Below, piece by piece: positions 18,494-27,406 of a stretch of DNA of 64,000 nt. Origin of the DNA: Bradyrhizobium sp. Arg816 (GTDB lineage: Bacteria > Pseudomonadota > Alphaproteobacteria > Rhizobiales > Xanthobacteraceae); contig NZ_JAPRAQ010000005.1 in assembly GCF_029989365.1 (NCBI RefSeq), positions 310,001 to 374,000 of the forward strand. Direction: 5' to 3'. Numbering within the stretch: the first letter of the stretch is position 1; the number at the start of each line of letters is the position of its first letter. The notes under the pieces are model-generated. The model had not been told where the DNA came from and searched no databases. It saw only the letters and a list, made by a program, of their open reading frames with translations. A program made the translations under genes and the position numbers.

Positions 18494-19528
18494 GTGGAGT
18501 ATTATGCCGGAATCGACGTGTCATTGGAACTGTCGAGCGTGTGCGTTGTGGATGCCCAGGGTAAGATCCTGAAGGAAGCGAAGGTCGCGAGCGAACCCGA
18601 CGCCTTGGTTGAGTTTTTTGAGACGCTCGGCTTTGCAATGAAGCGGATCGGGCTTGAGGCTGGGCCGCTGTCACAATGGCTGTATGCGGGCCTGAAAGGC
18701 GCAGGATTCGAGACAGTCCTGCTTGAGACGCGACATGTGAAGGCCGCATTGTCTGCAATGACGGTGAAGACGGATCGCAAGGATGCCCGCGGGATCGCCC
18801 AATTGATCCGGATGGGATGGTTCCGGCCGGTACATGCCAAGTCGGTCGGCGCGCAAGAGATCCGAGCACTCCTGGCCGCACGTAAACAGCTTCTCGGACG
18901 ACTTATCGATGTGGAATTAAGTATCCGAGGGATTTTGCGCGGCTTCGGGCTTAAGGTCGGCCCGGTGACGCGAAGAAATTTCGAAGCGCGAATCCGAGAG
19001 TTGGTTTCGGGGCAAGCGACATTGGAGCGCATTACCGGTGCGATGCTTTCGGCACGGTCGGCCTTGAAGGCAGAGTACGGACGGCTGCACAAGGCTGTGC
19101 TGGCAATTGTGCGTGACGATGCAGTCTGTCACCGGCTTATGACAGTGCCGGGCGTCGGTCCTCTGGTGGCTGTTACCTACAAATCGGCGATTGATGATCC
19201 TCATCGCATTACAAAGTCAAAGGCAGCAGGCGCGCTGTTCGGGCTCACGCCAAAAAAATATCAATCGGGAGAAAAGGACGTCACGGGCGGAATCACGCTG
19301 GCTGGCGACGAAACGGTGCGTACGGTGTTGTATGAAGCCGCCAACGTGCTGCTGTCGCGCATCACGCGGTTCTCAAAAATCAAACGCTGGGGGATGGACG
19401 TCGCCAAACGGCGAGGCTCGAAGCGCGCAAAAGTCGCCCTGGCACGTAAGCTCGCAGTGATGCTGCATCGGATTTGGGTCGACGGCACAACTTACCGATG
19501 GGCTGAAGCCGGGCCGATCGCGGCCTAG
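18494..19528 (+). CDS. IS110-family transposase (DEDD recombinase)
   Basis: The 344-residue protein starts with GTG at 18494, just after the left-end hairpin. The N-terminal RuvC-like DEDD domain reads YYAGIDVSLELSSVCVVDAQ (first Asp), RIGLEAGPLSQWLY (Glu), and VKTDRKDARGIAQLIR (Asp pair). The C-terminal Transposase_20 domain has MTVPGVGPLVAVTYKSAI and the helix-hairpin LFGLTPKKYQSGEKDVTGGI; the catalytic Ser of IS110 enzymes is expected in this half. It is full length and appears intact. It would catalyse RNA-guided insertion and excision of its own element. Confidence 0.95.
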   Translation: MEYYAGIDVSLELSSVCVVDAQGKILKEAKVASEPDALVEFFETLGFAMKRIGLEAGPLSQWLYAGLKGAGFETVLLETRHVKAALSAMTVKTDRKDARGIAQLIRMGWFRPVHAKSVGAQEIRALLAARKQLLGRLIDVELSIRGILRGFGLKVGPVTRRNFEARIRELVSGQATLERITGAMLSARSALKAEYGRLHKAVLAIVRDDAVCHRLMTVPGVGPLVAVTYKSAIDDPHRITKSKAAGALFGLTPKKYQSGEKDVTGGITLAGDETVRTVLYEAANVLLSRITRFSKIKRWGMDVAKRRGSKRAKVALARKLAVMLHRIWVDGTTYRWAEAGPIAA

Positions 19529-19883
19529 AACAGCAGGAGGAGATCAAGAACGCAACCGGGCTGAACTGAAGTCCGGTGCCCGAAGTCCCGTCGCCGGGAC
19601 GGTGGATCCGGTGAAGCCGTTACACGGCCAGTGGCCGTCATCCGACGAACCACGCGTATCTAGATAGGCTCACCGCTCCCTCTGACAGCATGATGTGGCG
19701 ACCAGGCGTTGACCACGGACAGAAGCATGAGCTCGGCGGCGTGGCGTTCACTCGGGAGGCTTGACACCATCGGGCCCATTACAGAAGGTCGCGTACTCAT
19801 TAAGCGGCGCCCGATGTCCGCTCAAACCCCAACAGCGGCGGAAAAGCGGACGTCGTCCGAGGTCGCTGAAGGCCAGAAGGTGA

Positions 19884-20272
19884 CTAATCAAGCGGTGCGC
19901 CAAGGCCGCCCGGCAGTATGACCGTGATAACGTTCTGTCCTTCCTCGGGGTGCCGCGAGATGTGTCCTTTCCCGTGCGTGTCCTCGACGAGAACAGCTTT
20001 TCCGGCCGGAAGGCGTCTCACCTCTCCATCGCTTGTTTCAAATTCACGTGGCCATCGAGCCATATTGCGAGGAGTCGATCCGGCGGCGTGTGAAAGCCCG
20101 CTTCGCGCACACCGGCGGGGACATGAGCAAAACGGATGCGTGACGCTGGGTAGTAAGCCGAAAGTTCAAACGGCGCTTCGTTAGGAAACGCCGGCGTCAT
20201 CGTCATCGCGATGTCGACCTCTCCAAAATGGGACTCCCCGTCAGGCGTTGCATATATGCGCAGGCACCTCAT
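19884..20272 (-). pseudogene. Cupin-domain protein with a frameshift
   Basis: AGGAGG precedes the ATG at 20272. The frame reads MRCLRIYATPDGESHFGEVD, YPASRIRFAHVPAG and LLAIWLDGHVN, then runs into a stop at 20018. In the next frame the protein continues FETSDGEVRRLPAGKAVLVE, DTHGKGHISRHP and VITVILPGGLGAPLD, stopping at 19884. A single-base change near 20040 therefore splits a cupin protein of about 128 residues. The DTHGKGH segment is its likely metal site. It lies 193 bp downstream of the SDR gene on the same strand. Confidence 0.75.
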
Positions 20273-20465
20273 TCCCTGCCTCCTATCATTCCATCCAGCT
20301 TTAAGTATGATGGCCTCTGCGTGTCCAATGCAATGTCGGTCGGTCAAAGGCTGACCTCGACAGCTGGCATGATCTTCGTCGCTTCATCCTCCGGAAACAG
20401 TCCTCCACGGCGCTCCGCGCTCAGATCGGTGGCGGGCCACAAGCGGCTGTGAGCAGATGCGAGAG

Positions 20466-21320
20466 CTAGCGTCGCGGCGTTCGTCCGCGTATGCGGTCGA
20501 AGCCCTGCTTGATCGCTGCGAAGCGCTCATCGATGAACGGTTCGTGCTCAGTATCGGTGAAAATATAGGGCCAGTCGTTTTCGATGGCCTCGCGAACCAG
20601 TTCGCCCACATAGAGCGGATCAATGCCGTTGTTGATCCGTTCCAGCAATGCCTTGATGAACTCGGCGCGGGGTCCCTCTGTCGGCGGAGGGTTGCCGACA
20701 GCCCCAGCAAATCGCTGCGGCACGTTGCGCCGAGAGTTCATTATCTGCGTGCGGATGACGCCCGGACACAGAACGGATACCCCAATCTTCCTCGGCGCGA
20801 GCACGTTACGCATCCCCTCGGACAGCGCCACCACTCCATATTTGCTAACATCGTACGCCAGACTTGGGCCCGCTATCAGTCCGGCGACGGACGCCGTCGA
20901 AACAATCTGCCCTCCTTCGCCGTGCGCTTCGATCAGCGGACGGAAAATCTCGAAGCCCCAGATCACCGACATCAGGTTGACGCCGAGGACCCAATTCCAG
21001 CCTGCATCAGTCCACTCACCATAGGTGCCGCCGCCACCCACGCCCGCATTGCTGACCAATATGTGGATTCTGCCATACCGCGCGACGGTCGCGTCCGCCG
21101 CCGCCTGAAGTTCGCCTTTGAGCGAGACGTCAGCTTTCACGCCATCGACATCGACGTTGGTCCGTGTCTTCAGGTCCGCGACCGCCGTTTTCAGCGCCTC
21201 ATCCTCGATATCGCAGAGCATGACCTTCACCCCCGCCTGTGACAGCGCGGTCGCGATCCCCAGTCCAATCCCCGAGGCAGCGCCTGTCACGAATGCGGTC
21301 TGTCCGGCCAGGTCTCTCAT
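20466..21320 (-). CDS. Short-chain dehydrogenase/reductase
   Basis: The 284-residue protein is a classical SDR: cofactor motif FVTGAASGIGLG (TGxxxGxG), NAG as LVSNAGVGGGG, and the catalytic Tyr-Lys pair in AYDVSKYGVVALSEGMRNVL with Ser in VSTASVAGLIAG. The acidic residue after strand 2 (MLCDIED) points to NAD(H). The C-terminal extension with FTDTEHEPFIDERF is seen in a rhizobial subgroup. Substrate unknown. It is intact and may be co-transcribed with the broken cupin gene downstream. Confidence 0.9.
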   Translation of the reverse strand: MRDLAGQTAFVTGAASGIGLGIATALSQAGVKVMLCDIEDEALKTAVADLKTRTNVDVDGVKADVSLKGELQAAADATVARYGRIHILVSNAGVGGGGTYGEWTDAGWNWVLGVNLMSVIWGFEIFRPLIEAHGEGGQIVSTASVAGLIAGPSLAYDVSKYGVVALSEGMRNVLAPRKIGVSVLCPGVIRTQIMNSRRNVPQRFAGAVGNPPPTEGPRAEFIKALLERINNGIDPLYVGELVREAIENDWPYIFTDTEHEPFIDERFAAIKQGFDRIRGRTPRR

Positions 21321-21754
21321 GCGCTTTCCACCTTGCTTTCACTCAAAATTCGCCCGCCAGGCTGCGCAGCAGAGTGCCGCGATGAACGCGCGTCGTCCGA
21401 TGTACCGCGCCCCCGCGCAAAGCCTAGAAATGACCGATCGCTAGTTCAAACTAGCACATTGGAAATCGGCTGGATAACGAGGAATAACGAGGGACAGGGT
21501 CGGTTTTCGAATGACGGGTCAGCAATCAAACCTGCGCTTTTGACCCGATGTGGAAGTGTGGCTTTAGGTGCGAGCGCCATAAACCTTTCGTATCGTTCCG
21601 TGGCCCCTTTAGATGTCCGACGGTTACCTACGTTCAATTGAGCCGTCGATCCCGGTCGTCTTGTATGCGTTTGGAAAGCGCAAAGCCCGTGAAGTGCTAC
21701 AGTACAAAAGACGACGATCGAGGAAAGTGAGCATCTTACCAAGAGGAGACTCCA
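21321..21754. other. Intergenic, no gene seen
   Basis: Only shadow frames. The stretch should hold the promoters for the SDR gene (minus) and the small gene at 21755 (plus), but I cannot pick out hexamers with confidence. Confidence 0.4.
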
Positions 21755-21976
21755 ATGCCGGGCTGCTCCGAAAGTCTTAAATCTGGCAGAGCCGCGCGAT
21801 GCGCAGTTTGTGATGTCAAGTTTGGTCTCATCCGGCACTACTCGTGGCGAACGCCTCTTTGTTCCAAGAAGTGCGTCGATCGCTTCAGGTCTCGTAGGAA
21901 AGGCGACCGCGATTGGGTGGGCTGGCTCCAGATCGCCTTCAATCAGCCGTCCGAAAACCGCGCGAGGGATTCATGA
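21755..21976 (+). CDS. Small Cys-rich hypothetical protein
   Basis: The ATG at 21755 follows AGAGGAGA. The 73-residue protein has CAVCDVKFGLIRHYSWRTPL then CSKKCVDRF: a CxxC and a CxxxC about 20 residues apart, suggesting one zinc-ribbon or treble-clef site. It ends in a short W-rich tail. Its stop overlaps the next start by four bases (ATGA at 21973), so translation is coupled. Function unknown. Confidence 0.65.
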   Translation: MPGCSESLKSGRAARCAVCDVKFGLIRHYSWRTPLCSKKCVDRFRSRRKGDRDWVGWLQIAFNQPSENRARDS

Positions 21977-22521
21977 CATTGCAGATTTCACGACGAAGAA
22001 AGCAATATCTTGAAACGGCACAGACTTTGCTCCGCGCTGCGCGAACCATGGCGGACTCGGCGATTGCGTATCAGCTCAAGGCCCTTGCCGACGACCACCT
22101 GCGGCGAGCTGAGAAAGCTTCGCATGTTGATGCGGATTTCCTGACTGCAGAGAGAGAATCCGAGATTTGGTGTAAGATGAGTAATCACATGTGGCATGCA
22201 ACGCTTGTTGTACTCGCTGTCATGGCACTCGGCCGCGCCCACGCCCACGATTATCAGCACCCTGAGTTGAACGGTTGGTATGAGAGCTTGCGCAGCGGCA
22301 AAGGGCCCTGCTGCGATGGCAGCGATGCGAAGCGCGTTGATGACGCCGATTGGAAAACTAAGGATGGTCACTATCGCGTACGCGTTGATGGTGAGTGGGT
22401 TGATGTTCCGAACGACGCTGTCGTGGATGGACCGAACCGCGCTGGCCGCACGATGGTCTGGCCTTACAACCTAAATGGTCACCCGAAGGCGCGCTGCTTT
22501 ATGCCGGGCAGCATGGGCTGA
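21973..22521 (+). CDS. Two small conserved proteins joined in one frame
   Basis: The frame from ATG 21973 gives 182 residues made of two parts. Residues 1-60 (MTLQISRRRKQYLETAQTLL...) are a helical cytoplasmic mini-protein known as a separate gene in rhizobia. The second part, from ATG 22177 or 22189, starts with its own signal peptide (MWHATLVVLAVMALGRAHAH) and continues NGWYESLRSGKGPCCDGSDA, WVDVPNDAVVDGPNRAGRTM and HPKARCFMPGSMG, the usual form of a small exported protein with a CC pair. The stop between them is missing, so either the genes fused by deletion or the second is translated from its internal start, which I think more likely. Confidence 0.65.
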   Translation: MTLQISRRRKQYLETAQTLLRAARTMADSAIAYQLKALADDHLRRAEKASHVDADFLTAERESEIWCKMSNHMWHATLVVLAVMALGRAHAHDYQHPELNGWYESLRSGKGPCCDGSDAKRVDDADWKTKDGHYRVRVDGEWVDVPNDAVVDGPNRAGRTMVWPYNLNGHPKARCFMPGSMG

Positions 22522-22558
22522 TCGCGAGCGCAGGTCGATCAGTAGTTGTTGCGGCCTA

Positions 22559-22762
22559 CTAGCTCCCAACTTGTCGCGCCTCATCAAGCCCGTCTCTGGA
22601 AATGCCATGCAAGAGAAGTACGGCCGGTCCGGCGCCACCTTCGCGCACGAAAATCCCTCCACGTTTGCTCTCTAGTAAGCGGGTGCTGAAGCCCGTGATG
22701 TTAACAGTGTCGTCCATAGGGGGCAAAAACGGCGATGACGGGTCATCGGTTCCGTGGTGCAA
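22559..22762 (-). pseudogene. N-terminal fragment of an alpha/beta hydrolase
   Basis: The fragment reads ITGFSTRLLESKRGGIFVRE and GGAGPAVLLLHGISRDG, the first strands and HG oxyanion motif of a haloacetate-dehalogenase-like alpha/beta hydrolase. It stops at 67 residues, with no nucleophile, acid or His downstream. It is a truncated remnant. Confidence 0.65.
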
Positions 22763-23558
22763 AGCTCGCGCTGCAGCTAAAATATCAATGAGTTATAGCA
22801 TGTTCGTTGCGTTGGGCGGCGCGGCTTCCCTTGGTCAGATCGCAACTTGAATCGAATATCGTATCGATGGTTGCGCCTCCATGATTTGAACCTGCGGCGG
22901 TACCATCGGTCGAGGGCAGGGAGGAAGGGGCGGTCTTCTGTTTTGTCATTGGTTGGGTGACACTGTCTCCAGCTTGACATTGGCTGCTGGAACTAGCTCA
23001 AACTTGCTCATGGTGGATTGGGCCGATTCATACGCACGCCCAGAAGCCGAGTTGCCCAACGCGCCGGACTGCAGAAGGATCCTTGCCCAATCGAGTAACC
23101 GGTCGAACCACGGCCTTCCTTGCCACCGGAGATGACTTCAGATCGTACATCAGTTCGCGCGTCTCCCGAGCCAATCGTAAGCGTCGGGGGAGAGCATGCG
23201 GCGCATGCGTTCACTGCGGCAGGTTCAAAAACCACCCAAATGCGCTACGCATGAAGCGAACAATGCTGTCCTCCTAAGCCTTCCCTGACCTCGACAGCCG
23301 GACACTGAAGCACCGCCCTTGGACCGGCGGTCGACCCGCCAAACTAACCCGCTTCCATGGCGCGGCGGGTGGAATGGAAACGATAACGACCCGGCATTTC
23401 TAATGGTTGGCGTGCCGGCGTACCCTTACTGCTCGTCTAACCGGGTTGGCCCGTGACGGAGTGCTTGCCGGCACAGGATGGCGTATCGCCCTCTTGGGTG
23501 GATGCACTTTCCACAGTCGCAAGGACCCGCTCGAGTGAACCAAGCAGAGGGGTCTCCG
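22763..23558. other. 0.8 kb without a convincing gene
   Basis: No frame on either strand has family motifs or a good start. The region looks like decayed sequence between the hydrolase remnant and the membrane protein at 23559. Confidence 0.45.
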
Positions 23559-23960
23559 ATGCCGTTTCGCTTCGTCACCAAGTCTATGCACGCCTACTTG
23601 ATCGACTATCCTGTCGCGATCGCCTTGATCGCAGCGCCGTTCGTGCTGAAGCTCGGTCAGAGCGGACCGGCAGCCATGTGGCTTTCGGTTGTCGCCGGTG
23701 TGGCCGCGCTGCTCTTGGCCGCGCTGACCGACCATCCCACCGGGCTCGTCCGTATCATTCCCTACTGGCTGCACCTTTGGGTCGATCGCGCCGTCGGCGT
23801 AGTCTTTATCATCGCACCTTTTGCCTTTAAATTCGCCGGGCTCGACGCCTGGTACTACTGGGTTCTCGCTGCGGCTGTCCTGCTCACGACGTCAGTCCTG
23901 AACGCGCCTGAGGAGCCAGTCGCGATGCGTCCGGAATTGGGCAGGCGCGCAGCTGGTTGA
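23559..23960 (+). CDS. SPW-repeat-like four-helix membrane protein
   Basis: ATG 23559 follows GAGGGG. The 133-residue protein has four hydrophobic segments: IDYPVAIALIAAPFVLKLG, AMWLSVVAGVAALLLAALTD, WVDRAVGVVFIIAPFAFKFA and WYYWVLAAAVLLTTSVL. The repeated pattern (helix ending in IAPF, then W-x-x-V) fits the SPW repeat family of small inner-membrane proteins of unknown role. No operon partner. Confidence 0.7.
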   Translation: MPFRFVTKSMHAYLIDYPVAIALIAAPFVLKLGQSGPAAMWLSVVAGVAALLLAALTDHPTGLVRIIPYWLHLWVDRAVGVVFIIAPFAFKFAGLDAWYYWVLAAAVLLTTSVLNAPEEPVAMRPELGRRAAG

Positions 23961-24248
23961 AAGCGGCGATGGCGTCGTCGAGGGGCGAGACGTCGCCGAT
24001 GCTCGTCTGCAGCCGTCCGTCACGAACCCGCGCGCTTGGGGCTGGGGCCGGGAGCATTCTTGATAGCGCCGATGGTGGAGGGCTAAATACGGCGCAAGCC
24101 TTCGCCGGATCGGGCAGCTGATATTTAAGGGGCTTAAGATGAATTACGGGCTGAGAAGCACCTGAGTCTGAGCGCTGCTCTGCATGACGCAAAGCGGAAG
24201 GCGCCGTGGTGGGCGGCCCCCTTCTTGCTTTGGGATCGCACCTTGTTC

Positions 24249-25265
24249 TCAATTAACCTTCTGGGCTTTGCCATCCTTGGCTATCCGCCGATAGTCACTC
24301 GGATCTCGATTGTACGCCTTTCGAAAAGCTCGCACAAAACTTGAACGGCTTTCGTACCCCGCATTAAGAGCAACGACGTCGATCGACATCGTCGTTGTCG
24401 TCAGATCGATCGCAGCCTGGCGCATTCTCAAGTCTCGCAGGATGGCCATCGGGGGTTGTCCAAAGATGTCCGAGAAACGCGCCATGATCGCCGAACGGCT
24501 CAACCCTGCACTGTGCGCCAAACTCTGAACGGAATGGGCGGCTCCCGGCCGCGCCACCATATCTGCAAAAGCACGCGTGACCTGCCTATCGGCAAGTATC
24601 GAAAATCGTTCAGTCCACCGCTGGGATGACTTGAGGGACCGTCGTACCAACGAGACAATGATCTGCTTGAGCAGAGACGCGGTCATGGCTCCAACGCCGA
24701 CCTCTTGCTGCAGCAACTCGTCCATAGCCTCGCGAAGCTTCAGATCGATCCTGTCGGCCGGCTCGAATTGCTCGATCACCGGCTCGCGGAGTTCTCCGAA
24801 CAGCCTCACAGACTGACCAAAGGATGCGTTGAAAAAGCCGCATATCTGGACGATTTCGGGCGGCTCGTTCGGCACTGCGACGCGGAGGATGCCGTCTTCA
24901 CGAGTCCAGCAGTCTCTCGAAATGAGCTTCGGTGGGCCACTTCCGCCGTCGACCTCGATCATGAACGGAGTGTTTGGCGGCACGATGATGAGCAAATGAG
25001 GGCTCAACGGTATCGTCGGTCCGCCGTTGATCGATATGCGCCCCACGCCGCTTAAGTTGTAGTGGATCCCGGGTACGTCAATCGTCCCAAATTCGACTCG
25101 ATGGCCGTGCGGCACCAAAATCTCAGTCAACGCGATGACATCGATGTCGAGCGCATGCATCAAGTTGTTGAGGTCTGTTGTAGACAATTTGACAGTGCCG
25201 CCCGCGGGCGGCGAAACGTTCTGCCCGACGAGAACCTGCTTTGGAACCGGCTTCGAAGTGGGCAT
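24249..25265 (-). CDS. AraC-family transcriptional regulator
   Basis: The 338-residue protein has an N-terminal cupin-like ligand domain (VEFGTIDVPGIHYNLSGVG, then LIIVPPNTPFMIEV) and a C-terminal double helix-turn-helix: VQSLAHSAGLSRSAIMARFS with FGQPPMAILRDLRMRQA, then VALNAGYESRSSFVRAFRKA and DPSDYR. This is the AraC arrangement with cupin_6. It would bind DNA when a small ligand is sensed. The nearest genes on either side are remnants, so no target can be named. Confidence 0.9.
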   Translation of the reverse strand: MPTSKPVPKQVLVGQNVSPPAGGTVKLSTTDLNNLMHALDIDVIALTEILVPHGHRVEFGTIDVPGIHYNLSGVGRISINGGPTIPLSPHLLIIVPPNTPFMIEVDGGSGPPKLISRDCWTREDGILRVAVPNEPPEIVQICGFFNASFGQSVRLFGELREPVIEQFEPADRIDLKLREAMDELLQQEVGVGAMTASLLKQIIVSLVRRSLKSSQRWTERFSILADRQVTRAFADMVARPGAAHSVQSLAHSAGLSRSAIMARFSDIFGQPPMAILRDLRMRQAAIDLTTTTMSIDVVALNAGYESRSSFVRAFRKAYNRDPSDYRRIAKDGKAQKVN

Positions 25266-25445
25266 GACTGTGGTGGCCTTTACTGCCGGCTACCGGCACC
25301 GATAGTGCTCCGAACCTGTTCTCCAAGGATCAGCGGGGGCGTCGCCATGCTCGTTCGTACCACTAAACCTCGTCTCTCGCCATTAGACGAAATTGGGACC
25401 CGCGAAGAACGCGAACGTTCCCATAGTCATTATGCTCCGGGGCCT

Positions 25446-25948
25446 TTAGTTCCCGACCGTCATCCTATCCGCGCTACGACGCGCGGGATGACGGGCAACG
25501 ACTAAGACGACGACTTCAGCGAATTTATTTGTATCGATCGGCAGGCTGCGCACACGGCTGCCGGTTGCGGCGAAGATAGCATTGGTTACTGCAGCACTGA
25601 CAATGGCTGTCGGAGCTTCACCAACGCCACAGCCTCGAGCCCCTTCTTCGCCGCACACTGCACCACCTCCAGCTCTAGCCACGCCTTCTGCAAGGCCGCG
25701 CCCTGCGGCGCCTGTCCGATCGCCTCGATCGTGGTGACCGCGCTGTCGCCGACTCTATCGATCGTTGTCTGGCACGAGCGCACCGCCTGGCCGTCGACAT
25801 GCACGGTGCAGGCGCCGCACAGCGCCTGGCCGCAACCGAACTTGGTCCCGGTCATGCCGAGCACGTCACGCAGCACCCACAGCAACGGAATGTCGCCGTC
25901 GACATTGACCTCATGGAGTGATCCGTTGATCTTCAATGTGAAAGCCAT
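25446..25948 (-). pseudogene. Isoquinoline/aldehyde oxidoreductase: small subunit fused to end of large subunit by deletion
   Basis: From ATG 25948 the [2Fe-2S] subunit is normal: FTLKINGSLHEVNVDGDIPL, GTKFGCGQALCGACTVHVDG (first cluster CxxxxCxxC...C) and the start of the second domain. It breaks at LELEVVQC, exactly where the second cluster motif (QCGYCQSGQ) should be. In another frame the sequence continues GVGEAPTAIVSAAVTNAIFA and ATGSRVRSLPID, which is the extreme C-terminus of the molybdenum-binding large subunit. About two kilobases between these two points have been deleted. Confidence 0.8.
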
Positions 25949-26240
25949 AAATGCCTCTTGATCGCGTTGGGAGTGAGCGGTCAGCCAATCAACGTCACTC
26001 ATGAAATCCGCGAAAGTGGTACGGATTGATCGCAGCACGAGGCGAAGCTTTCCAATAGCCGGCATGTATAGTTTCTATAGCAACGAGGAATGCAGCCAAC
26101 GACGCTCCGCTGGGGCGCAAGGTGCTGCATTCTCCGTTGCCCTGCGAACTATATATTCTGGCTACTGGATAGCTTCGTCTTGCGCTTCCGAAAGTCTAGC
26201 GTTGTCGACTCGGTCGCGAAACTTAGGACTTCCGCGACAT

Positions 26241-26696
26241 TCAACCGCGCGACGGTGGAGGGCGCTTCATAGTCAAAAGCTCCGTCACATCATGCCGATC
26301 ATCTGCGGATGAGATCGCAACTGTTAGGAATTTCCCGTCCGGGTGTGATTTGGCTTCATCGTAAAGCTTGACCAACTGCGAGCGCCATACATAACGCCGC
26401 TCCTCAAATTTTTCTCGTTCCGCTCCCCCCAAGACCACGACGGCCGAAAACCGCTTGTATTCGGGCAGGAAGGTGCAGAACGCCTTTGTCTTCTTGTAGC
26501 GCAGGGACCAGCCGCGCTTCTTGCCGCCATAGAGCCATTCCGGCGCGAAAACACCGGGGTAGAATTCCTCAATCCAGTTCTGCAGGCGGGCCCAATTCTT
26601 GAACGCACCCGGTCCGATCCAGTCGCGGACAGTGCTGTCATCGGGCAAAGCTGACTTGTCGGTGATCCTGTCGCCGACCTGGGGGGACTGTTCCAT
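26241..26696 (-). CDS. DUF3788 family protein
   Basis: ATG 26696 follows AAGGAA. The 151-residue protein has the DUF3788 pattern: LPDDSTVRDWIG at the start, EWLYGGKKRGWSLRYKKTKA in the middle and FCTFLPEYKRFSAVVVLGGA, ending KFLTVAISSADDRHDVTELL. It is a soluble, cytoplasmic, probably ligand-binding fold of unknown role. The frame is intact; a longer upstream extension exists in the frame but has no ribosome site. Confidence 0.8.
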   Translation of the reverse strand: MEQSPQVGDRITDKSALPDDSTVRDWIGPGAFKNWARLQNWIEEFYPGVFAPEWLYGGKKRGWSLRYKKTKAFCTFLPEYKRFSAVVVLGGAEREKFEERRYVWRSQLVKLYDEAKSHPDGKFLTVAISSADDRHDVTELLTMKRPPPSRG

Positions 26697-27406
26697 GCCG
26701 ATTTCCTTCCACGACGACTTAGCGGCCCGACCTTGAGCTTGCGCGAAAGGTGTGTCGCCATGTTCCTGAGGGTTGAATCTGTGTTGTGCCTGATATTTCT
26801 TCCGTCGCAGAATCGGACGCTCTGTCACGGACCTCTCTCCGCCATTGGGGCATCGGCGAGTTGCCGTCAAAGCGGAAATCTGGCGCGCGGATTTGCGGGC
26901 ACGTATTCTGGACTTCTGGTCCATCCTTGGAGGACAGGACTGTGCTCCTTGACAAGCATTTGAGCCTCGTCTGTTCAGCGAGACGCGTGCGACATACATC
27001 GCTCGGCTTGCGGAGGCGCCGGCGCTCGCACCGCAGTTCGCTCCCGGCTACGTCTTAGTTGAGAAAGCCCTGCATTAGCTTGCTTCTGCCGGGTCTGAAG
27101 CATCCTGGTAGGCCCCGCGCGCCGAAACGACCTCGCGCAAATTCACGAACGCCGATACCTACTTCACGGAAATTGCGAGCGGAGGGGGTCTGTGGGAGCA
27201 CCTGCGTCCAGGATTAAAACCTACGTAGGGACCTTTTCGAGCCGGCGACAAATAGCGTATGAACGACGGCTTTTGACGAGCTACAAAGGGTCCGAATTGC
27301 GAGTTAGGTGGCGAGTCCACTCTCGGCATTGTGATGTGCGCGCCTCGTCTCCGCGGAGGCCGAAGGCCGTCTCGAAGGCTGCCCGACAGAACCGTTTCGT
27401 CAATGT
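26697..27406. other. 0.7 kb without a convincing gene
   Basis: Short open frames only. The right edge should hold the terminator of the DUF2235 gene. I see no recognisable product. Confidence 0.4.

Larger units (their letters stand above)
18291..19660 (+). mobile_element. IS110-family insertion sequence
   Basis: The element holds one transposase gene and a long non-coding left end of about 200 bases, the organisation of the IS110 group. The 11-base sequence TCTAGATAGGC occurs at 18289-18299 and again at 19659-19669, bracketing 1.37 kb; I take these as the junctions, with a CT-type core inside. IS110 elements do not make classical target duplications, so the repeat is more likely shared core plus flank. 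Boundaries are inferred. Confidence 0.7.

Noticed and set aside
19805..19860. Palindromic repeat built on GTCCGCT ... AGCGGAC, also hinted at 32690-32720
   Set aside because: Only loose similarity between the two places; I cannot separate it from common short intergenic motifs of rhizobia.
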